A DNA stretch of 64,000 nucleotides, from contig NZ_CP059195.1 in the NCBI RefSeq assembly GCF_014251695.1, positions 542,031-606,030 of the forward strand, given 5' to 3'. Below, piece by piece: positions 58,062 through 64,000 of the stretch. Source of the stretch: Blattabacterium cuenoti (GTDB lineage: Bacteria > Bacteroidota > Bacteroidia > Flavobacteriales > Blattabacteriaceae). The translations under genes and the position numbers were made by a program. How positions within the stretch are numbered: position 1 is the stretch's first letter; each line of letters starts with the position of its first letter. The notes under the pieces are model-generated. The model worked only from the letters and a program-made list of their open reading frames with translations, made no database searches and was not told where the DNA came from.

Positions 58062-59189
58062 ATGTATTTTTCTGTTTTTAGTTCCTCTCTATTAAGAAAA
58101 TTGCATACTTTATATAAAATTATAAATATTAATAATTTATCGAATTCAATTACTTTTGTAGTTTCGAAAAAAAATAAATTAAAAATTATATGGGGATTAG
58201 ATTCAAAAAACCTAATATATACATATATTAAAATATATATTAAAAAATATACAAATGAAAAAGTGACTGTATCTATTAAATTTATGATAGATATTTTGAC
58301 TACATTTTATAATGAAAAACTTCTTATAAAAAAGAAAAAAAATACACTGAATATCTATTCCAAACAAGGAATTTATGAAATCCCTATTTATTATGATTCA
58401 AATCATAGTAACATCCTTATATTTAAATCTTATTTTTTAAGAATTTCTTTATTTTCAAATATTCTTTTAAAAATATTAAAAAAAACTTTATTTGCTACTG
58501 GAGACGAAGATTTAAAACCTATATTCAATGGAGTTTTTTTTCAATTTTTTACCAATGAAGCGAATTTTGTGGCAACAGATACTTATAAATTAGTAAAATA
58601 TACTATAAAAAATTTTAAAACAGATAAAAATATACAATTTATTGTTTCTCGAAAATATCTTAATATAGTTAAGGATATTCTAACATATGAGAAAAAAAAT
58701 AAGATAATTTTTCTTATAATATTCAATACTAATATTATTTTTCATTTTAAAAATCATATTTTTTCATGTCAACTAATAAATGAAAAATATCCAAATTATC
58801 ATTCTTTTATTCCTCATCAAAAATGTCATATCTCTCTTATTATTAATAAATTTTTATTATTAAATACTATTAAAAGAATTTCTATTTTTTCTAAAAAAAA
58901 TTTTTTTATTGATTTTCATTTTAATCATAAAAAATTAAAAGTTTGTGATCAAAATACGATTGATCTTAATAATTCTATTTATGAAATAGAATGTAAAGTA
59001 ATTTTTAACTATTTGAAAAATATGAAAATAGGTTTTAATTCTAAATTTTTGATTGAAACTTTGTCTTCTTTAAATGAAGATTTTGTTTATTTTGAATTAT
59101 ATCAGAAAATGGGAATTATAAAACCTTTATATAATAAAAAAAAAGAAGAATCTATTTTTATATTGATTATGTCTACAATAAAAATATGA
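58062..59189 (+). CDS. dnaN: DNA polymerase III sliding clamp (beta), diverged
   Basis: A 375-residue protein whose length and motifs fit the beta clamp: TLFATGDEDLKPIFNGVFFQF and NFVATDTYKLVKYT in the second domain, INEKYPNYHSFIP at the domain boundary, and a C-terminal IGIIKPL-type ending. The overall sequence is strongly diverged and loaded with Lys, Ile, Phe and Asn. The very C-terminal pattern MIIKP/MPMRL of typical clamps is replaced by a longer tail (to MSTIKI). It overlaps pheT by 4 bp (ATGA). Confidence 0.83.
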   Translation: MYFSVFSSSLLRKLHTLYKIININNLSNSITFVVSKKNKLKIIWGLDSKNLIYTYIKIYIKKYTNEKVTVSIKFMIDILTTFYNEKLLIKKKKNTLNIYSKQGIYEIPIYYDSNHSNILIFKSYFLRISLFSNILLKILKKTLFATGDEDLKPIFNGVFFQFFTNEANFVATDTYKLVKYTIKNFKTDKNIQFIVSRKYLNIVKDILTYEKKNKIIFLIIFNTNIIFHFKNHIFSCQLINEKYPNYHSFIPHQKCHISLIINKFLLLNTIKRISIFSKKNFFIDFHFNHKKLKVCDQNTIDLNNSIYEIECKVIFNYLKNMKIGFNSKFLIETLSSLNEDFVYFELYQKMGIIKPLYNKKKEESIFILIMSTIKI

Positions 59190-61246
59190 AAATATCATTG
59201 AATTGGATTAAAAAATATGTATTTCCTCTTAATATAGATGAAAATGAGATATCCAAGATATTATCTGATATTGGATTAACAGTAAAAGGAATTCATAATA
59301 TGGATAATGATTTTGTTTTAGACCTGGAAATTACACCTAATCGGACAGATGCGATGAGTCATTACGGAATTGCACGTGATTTATACGCGGTTTTGAAATT
59401 TCGTGGATATAAAGTCAATTTGTTAAAACCAGAAATAAATAAACAAATTATTAATTTTGGTAATAAATCCCATATTCAAATTTGTATAAAAATACATAAA
59501 AAATGTATAAGATATTCCGGTATATTAATTTCTAAAATTAAAATAGAACCGTCTCCATATTGGTTGATTTCTATATTAGAATCTATAGGAATTAAATCTG
59601 TCAATAATATAATAGATACAATACATTTTGTTATGTATGAATTAGGACAACCCATACATATTTTTGATATGGATCAAATAGAAGATGGAAAAATTATAAT
59701 AAAAAATGCGGAAAAAAATACATATTTCCAATCTTCAGATAAAAAAATAATAAAACTTGATGAAGAAGATTTAGTAATTTATGATACTGTAAAACCATTA
59801 TCTATAGCCGGAATAATCAATAATGTAAAATCAAATATACATATTAAAAGCAAAAATATTTTTATTGGAAGTGCTTGTTTTGATCCCATTATTATCCGGA
59901 ATATTAGAAAAAAGCATTGTATAAAAACAGAAATGTCCCATTTTTTTGAAAAAGATATTGATCCTAATCAAACTGTGTATACTTTACAAAGAGTAGCTTT
60001 TCTTATAAAAGAAATAATAAAAAATAAAATAATATGCTCAGATATAATCGATTTTTATCCTAATCCTATATCTTTTTACAAAATAAAACTTCGTTATAGT
60101 AAAATACTAAATGTTATAGGAAGAAAAATATCGATAAAAAAAATTAAAAAAATTTTATCATTATTAGAAATTTTGATTCATTTTGAAAATGATAAACATT
60201 TATTGATTAGTATTCCTTCTTATAGAACAGATGTTCAAAGAGAAATAGACGTAATTGAAGAAATATTACGCATTTATGGAATTCATAAAATTCCAATATA
60301 CAATAAAACAAAAATTTATACACTTCCTAAAGTTTTTTATAAAACAGAATATGAAATACAAAAAATACTTTTTGAACAATTAGTTTCTTATGGATTTCAA
60401 GAGATTATTTCTTCCACTATGATTAATGAAGAGGAATATTCTTCTTTACTCAATTCTTTTTTTTATAGAAAAAAAATTAAAGTGATTAATCCCGTGAACC
60501 AAAGTTATAAATTTATGCGCTCCAGTTTATTATTCAGTATGATAAATTGTATAGAATATAATTATAAAAATAATCGAATCGACTCCAATATTAAATTTTT
60601 TGAATTAGGAAAAATATATTTTCAACAAAATAATAAATTTTTAGAAAAAACCTACCTTGGAATAGCTATATCGAAAAAAGAAAAAACTAAATCTAAAAAT
60701 TATTATTTTTTGTATTTAAAAGGAATTATTGAACAAATTTTTCAAAAAAGTGGAATATTTAATTATGTTCAAACACTTTCTAAACATCCATTGTTGGAAA
60801 ATGGCGTTACTATACTATACAATCAGAAAAATTTAGTCGAATTAGGAAAATTTAAAAAAAATATTTTAAAAAAAAATGAAATATTTTATGCAGAAATTGA
60901 TTGGAAATATTTAGTATCTCTTATTCAAAAACAAAAAATGATTTACATTCCATTTTCAAAATATCCTACTTCAAAAAGAGATTTATCTATATTAGTGGAC
61001 AAAAGTATTTCATTTGAAAAAATAAATCAATTAATTAAAAAAAAAGAAAATCATATAATTAAAAAAATTAAAATATATGATTTATATGAAGGGATAAATT
61101 TTCCAAATTCAAAAAAATCCTACACTGTAAGTTTCCTTTTTGAAAGCCAAAAGGAAACATTGACTGATAAAATTATTAATAATTCAATGAAAGAGATTGA
61201 ATTATTTTTAAAAAAACAATTAAAAGCTGAAATTAGAGAAAAATAA
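59186..61246 (+). CDS. pheT: Phenylalanyl-tRNA synthetase beta subunit lacking the tRNA-binding OB domain
   Basis: The beta subunit of the (alpha-beta)2 enzyme. The N-terminal strand-helix (SLNWIKKYVF, ISKILSDIGLTVKGI) is followed directly by DFVLDLEITPNRTDAMSHYGIAR at residue 42. In typical ~800-residue PheT an EMAP-II-like tRNA-binding domain of about 110 residues lies between these two segments; here it is absent, and total length is 686. The B3/B4 editing, B5, catalytic-like core and C-terminal FDX-ACB anticodon domain (SKYPTSKRDLSILVD) remain. pheS is elsewhere. Confidence 0.93.
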   Translation: MKISLNWIKKYVFPLNIDENEISKILSDIGLTVKGIHNMDNDFVLDLEITPNRTDAMSHYGIARDLYAVLKFRGYKVNLLKPEINKQIINFGNKSHIQICIKIHKKCIRYSGILISKIKIEPSPYWLISILESIGIKSVNNIIDTIHFVMYELGQPIHIFDMDQIEDGKIIIKNAEKNTYFQSSDKKIIKLDEEDLVIYDTVKPLSIAGIINNVKSNIHIKSKNIFIGSACFDPIIIRNIRKKHCIKTEMSHFFEKDIDPNQTVYTLQRVAFLIKEIIKNKIICSDIIDFYPNPISFYKIKLRYSKILNVIGRKISIKKIKKILSLLEILIHFENDKHLLISIPSYRTDVQREIDVIEEILRIYGIHKIPIYNKTKIYTLPKVFYKTEYEIQKILFEQLVSYGFQEIISSTMINEEEYSSLLNSFFYRKKIKVINPVNQSYKFMRSSLLFSMINCIEYNYKNNRIDSNIKFFELGKIYFQQNNKFLEKTYLGIAISKKEKTKSKNYYFLYLKGIIEQIFQKSGIFNYVQTLSKHPLLENGVTILYNQKNLVELGKFKKNILKKNEIFYAEIDWKYLVSLIQKQKMIYIPFSKYPTSKRDLSILVDKSISFEKINQLIKKKENHIIKKIKIYDLYEGINFPNSKKSYTVSFLFESQKETLTDKIINNSMKEIELFLKKQLKAEIREK

Positions 61247-61248
61247 AA

Positions 61249-62694
61249 TTATATCAAATAAGATAATTTTTTTAAAATTTTTTTTAATCCAGTTTCTTGT
61301 TCTATAATTTTTGATATTTCTTTTATGTAAATTCTTTTTTGTTTCATACTATCTCTCTCTCTCATGGTCACTGTATTTGTTTTTATAGTATCGTAATCTA
61401 CAGTAAAACAAAATGGAGTTCCTATAGCATCTTGTCTTCGATACAATTTTCCAATGGATTCTTTTTCATCGTAAATTAATCTATAATGAATTTTTATATC
61501 ATTAAATATTTTTTTTGCTATTTCTGGTAATCCATCTTTTCTAACTAATGGAAATATGGCAGCTTGAATTGGGGATAAATAATAGGGTAATTTTAATACT
61601 ATACGCATTTTTCCGTTTTTTAATTTTTCCTTTTTTAAGGAAGAAGAAAATATAGCCAAAAAAAGACGATCTAATCCTAAAGATGTTTCTATAACATAAG
61701 GAATATAATTCCTTTTTGATTCAAAAATTCTTAGTTTTTTTTTTGAACATAATTCGTGGTTTTTTAAATCAAAATCCCTACGAGAATGAATTCCTTCTAT
61801 TTCTTGAAATCCAAAAGGAAAATGAAATTCTATATCTGATCCATAAGTCGCATAATGAGCTAAATGATCATGATCACACAATTTATAAGATTTTTTATTA
61901 TTTTCTAAATTTAATTCTAAATGCCATTTTAATCTATTTTTTTTCCAATATTCATACCATTTTATTTCTTCTTCGGGAAGAATAAAAAATTGCATCTCCA
62001 TTTGTTCAAATTCCCGCATTCTAAATATAAATTTTCTTGCAATAATTTCATTTCTAAAGGATTTTCCTATTTGAGCAATTCCAAACGGAATCTTCATTCT
62101 ATTAGATTTTATAACATTATGAAAATTAGAAAATATTCCTTGAGCTGTTTCAGGACGAAGATATAAATCTTTTTCATTTTTAATTTTAAACATCATATTG
62201 AAATGACGAATTTTTGTCCAATTTTTTTTTTTAAAAACGGGATCACAGATGGATAATTCATCCATTAAAACTTTGATATCTACAAAATTTTTTGTTTTCA
62301 AAGATTGATATAAACGAGATAATGTTTCATCTTTTTTTTTAGGATTATTTAAAAAATTTTTTTCTACATATTCCTGAATTAAAATTTCAGGACGATATCT
62401 TTTTTTAGAATCTTTATTATCAATTAATAATTGGTTAAATTGATCAACATGACCAGATGCATGCCAAACATCAGAATGCATAAAAATAGAAGAATCAACT
62501 CCCACTATATTTTCATGAAGTTGAGTCATTGATTTCCACCAAAATTTTTTGATATTATTTTTTAATTCCACTCCATGTGGACCATAATCATAAACTGCAT
62601 TTAATCCTCCATAAATTTCACTAGAAGGAAAAATAAAACCATAAATTTTTGCGTGAGAAATTAAAAAATCAAAAAAATGATTAGATTTTTTCAT
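61249..62694 (-). CDS. glyS: Glycyl-tRNA synthetase (dimeric, eukaryote-like type)
   Basis: Class II synthetase charging tRNA-Gly as a single-chain homodimer. Motif 1 lies after EIYGGLNAVYDYGPHGVELK, motif 2 is FRNEIIARKFIFRMREFEQMEMQFF, and motif 3 includes SLGLDRLFLAI. The C-terminal anticodon domain starts near LSPIQAAIFPL. I use the ATG at 62694 (MKKSNHFF, 481 aa), which overlaps the trxB stop by 14 bp; a GTG at 62703 is possible. It ends 2 bp from the convergent pheT. Confidence 0.94.
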   Translation of the reverse strand: MKKSNHFFDFLISHAKIYGFIFPSSEIYGGLNAVYDYGPHGVELKNNIKKFWWKSMTQLHENIVGVDSSIFMHSDVWHASGHVDQFNQLLIDNKDSKKRYRPEILIQEYVEKNFLNNPKKKDETLSRLYQSLKTKNFVDIKVLMDELSICDPVFKKKNWTKIRHFNMMFKIKNEKDLYLRPETAQGIFSNFHNVIKSNRMKIPFGIAQIGKSFRNEIIARKFIFRMREFEQMEMQFFILPEEEIKWYEYWKKNRLKWHLELNLENNKKSYKLCDHDHLAHYATYGSDIEFHFPFGFQEIEGIHSRRDFDLKNHELCSKKKLRIFESKRNYIPYVIETSLGLDRLFLAIFSSSLKKEKLKNGKMRIVLKLPYYLSPIQAAIFPLVRKDGLPEIAKKIFNDIKIHYRLIYDEKESIGKLYRRQDAIGTPFCFTVDYDTIKTNTVTMRERDSMKQKRIYIKEISKIIEQETGLKKILKKLSYLI

Positions 62695-63643
62695 ATTCTT
62701 CACATAAAGATAAATACTTTTCCAAATCTAATGCAGCCATACATCCAGTACCAGCAGAAGTAATAGCTTGACGATAAATAGGATCTTGTACGTCTCCAGC
62801 AGCAAATACTCCAGGTTTACTAGTTCTAGTTTCTCCTTTTTGTACAATAATATATCCTCTTTCATCCAAATCTAATTTAGATTTAAAAATTTCTGTATTA
62901 GGAACATGACCTATTGCAAGAAATAAACCACTAATTAAAATTGTTCTATTCATTTTATTTTTTTGATTAAAAATTTTAATCCCTTCCAAAAAATTATATC
63001 CAATAATTTCTGTAACATTAGAATAAAATAAAATATCAATATTATTTTTTTTTAAAATACGCTCTTGCAGAGCTTTAGATGCTTTAAAATAACCTTTTCT
63101 TACGATTATATATACTTTTTGGCAAATTTTAGCTAAATAATTCGCTTCTTCTAAAGCCGTATCTCCACCTCCTATCACTGCTACATTTTTTTCTTTATGA
63201 AAAAAACCATCACAAGTAGCACAAGAAGAAATTCCTAATCCCATAAATTTTTTTTCTTTATTAATTCCTAAAAATTTTGGACGAGAACCTGTAGCGACAA
63301 TTAATCCTCTACTTTCTAGATATTTTTTTTTATCCAAAAAAACACGATGTATCCCTCCTTTTTTATTGGATAAAATAACATGGATCACTGATTGATTTAT
63401 TATTTTAGTATTAAAACGTTCTGCTTGCTTTTTACAATTATTCATTAAATCATTTCCATTAACTCCTTCATAAAATCCAAGATAATTATCCACACTAGTT
63501 GTAGTAGTCAATTGTCCTCCAGGTTGGGATCCAGTAAAAAGAATAGGATTCATATCAGCTCTTGCCGCATACACAGCAGAAGAATAACCAGCAGGACCAG
63601 ATCCAATAATAATACAATCTTGTATTTTTTTTTTGAATAACAT
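62681..63643 (-). CDS. trxB: Thioredoxin reductase
   Basis: NADPH-dependent flavoenzyme that reduces thioredoxin. FAD-binding motif GSGPAG at 14-19, redox-active CATC at 141-144, NADPH motif GGGDTA at 158-163, and the C-terminal FAD segment GVFAAGDVQDP. At 320 aa it is full length. It lies directly upstream of glyS on the minus strand and is divergent from the HsdR_N gene across 78 bp of A+T-rich DNA. Confidence 0.96.
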   Translation of the reverse strand: MLFKKKIQDCIIIGSGPAGYSSAVYAARADMNPILFTGSQPGGQLTTTTSVDNYLGFYEGVNGNDLMNNCKKQAERFNTKIINQSVIHVILSNKKGGIHRVFLDKKKYLESRGLIVATGSRPKFLGINKEKKFMGLGISSCATCDGFFHKEKNVAVIGGGDTALEEANYLAKICQKVYIIVRKGYFKASKALQERILKKNNIDILFYSNVTEIIGYNFLEGIKIFNQKNKMNRTILISGLFLAIGHVPNTEIFKSKLDLDERGYIIVQKGETRTSKPGVFAAGDVQDPIYRQAITSAGTGCMAALDLEKYLSLCEEYEKI

Positions 63644-63721
63644 AAGAATATTTATTTTTTTAACAAAAAATTCTATACAATAAATAATATTTTAATTTTT
63701 ATCATTTAATAATAATAAATT

Positions 63722-64000
63722 ATGCATAATTTAAATTTATTTATAATAAAATATTTACATTTAAAAAAAATAAGAAATAGAATTCATATATTTTGCGTTA
63801 TTAGAAAAAAATTTTATCTTTTTTCTCAAGAAGAAGTGATACGTCAATATATCATTTTTTTGTTAAAACAAGCAAAAAAGTATAAAAATTCCAACATATG
63901 GGTGGAATATCCTTTTAGGATAAATAAATTAAATAAACGATTAGATATTTTAGTTCAGTTTAACCAAAAACCGCACATATTGATTGAATGTAAACCCCCT
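63722..64000 (+). CDS. HsdR N-terminal-like nuclease domain protein (3' end outside window)
   Basis: The first 93 codons, from the ATG at 63722, run off the window without a stop. The sequence resembles a small Bacteroidota family annotated as type I restriction enzyme R protein N-terminal domain: FYLFSQEEVIRQY, then NKRLDILVQF, then ILIECK, giving the Asp and the Glu-x-Lys of a PD-(D/E)XK nuclease. In relatives it is usually a stand-alone ~150-residue protein without methylase or specificity genes. Its job is unknown, and no restriction system can be claimed from this fragment. Confidence 0.72.
   Translation, partial: MHNLNLFIIKYLHLKKIRNRIHIFCVIRKKFYLFSQEEVIRQYIIFLLKQAKKYKNSNIWVEYPFRINKLNKRLDILVQFNQKPHILIECKPP

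Noticed and set aside
63722..64000. A type I restriction-modification defence system
   Set aside because: Only an N-terminal nuclease-like domain is visible, with no methylase or specificity gene; the related proteins are stand-alone.

Overview
The window is a strongly A+T-rich, gene-dense bacterial chromosome segment with almost only housekeeping genes. Several features point to a host-restricted Bacteroidota (Flavobacteriales) symbiont, most likely Blattabacterium, the cockroach endosymbiont. These are a fused SecDF, a DUF2795 gene beside secA, the flavobacterial-type arginine decarboxylase plus agmatinase pair, a mevalonate-kinase-type GHMP kinase, a CNNM/GldE-like protein beside LptC, and candidate TAnnTTTG promoter elements. 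There are no insertion sequences, phage genes or CRISPR arrays. Genes abut or overlap, long poly(A) tracts lie inside genes, and one clear pseudogene (era) is present. The genus is inferred from gene content and style, not from a database match.

Layout. 1-4.8 kb (+): the end of folP, then cdaA (c-di-AMP synthase), murF, and the E1-alpha and E2 parts of pyruvate dehydrogenase. 4.8-7.3 kb (-): a TerC-like membrane protein and an MsbA-like ABC exporter. 7.4-10.4 kb (+): secDF and tatA. 10.4-19.2 kb (-): an envelope block, nadK-uppS-bamA-ompH, then lptC-CNNM-ppiD, with tRNA-Phe (+) between the two groups. 19.3-21.4 kb (+): mevalonate kinase, a pseudouridine synthase and aroQ. 21.4-25.1 kb (-): acpP-fabF-rnc-hydrolase-engB. 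25.2-28.5 kb: pckA, ribE and pdxA. 28.5-33.9 kb: atpDC (-), then ribF and an AddB-like nuclease (+). 33.9-38.1 kb (-): a complete leuACDB operon. 38.3-41.5 kb: an unknown 528-residue Bacteroidota protein, a small membrane protein and tyrS. 41.5-42.3 kb (-): a wrecked but recognisable era. 42.3-51.5 kb: clpB (-), then prfB, speA-speB, cmk, fabG and menD (+). 51.5-55.7 kb (-): a SanA-like protein, secA and DUF2795. 55.8-58.0 kb: fmt, hup, a terminator, pdxH and tRNA-Met. 58.1-64 kb: dnaN-pheT (+), trxB-glyS (-), and the start of an HsdR_N-type nuclease gene (+).

Together the genes retain what a nutritional symbiont needs: outer-membrane and peptidoglycan assembly, protein export, translation, ATP synthesis, menaquinone and fatty-acid synthesis, leucine synthesis, and cofactor genes (folate, riboflavin/FAD, B6). 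They also include an arginine-to-putrescine-plus-urea route that would suit nitrogen recycling.

I found no previously undescribed system. The observations most worth checking are signs of genome reduction: era with at least six inactivating lesions, pheT precisely missing its tRNA-binding domain, an lptC whose lipoprotein signal lies upstream of any ordinary start codon, and a GC-rich perfect hairpin just inside speB.
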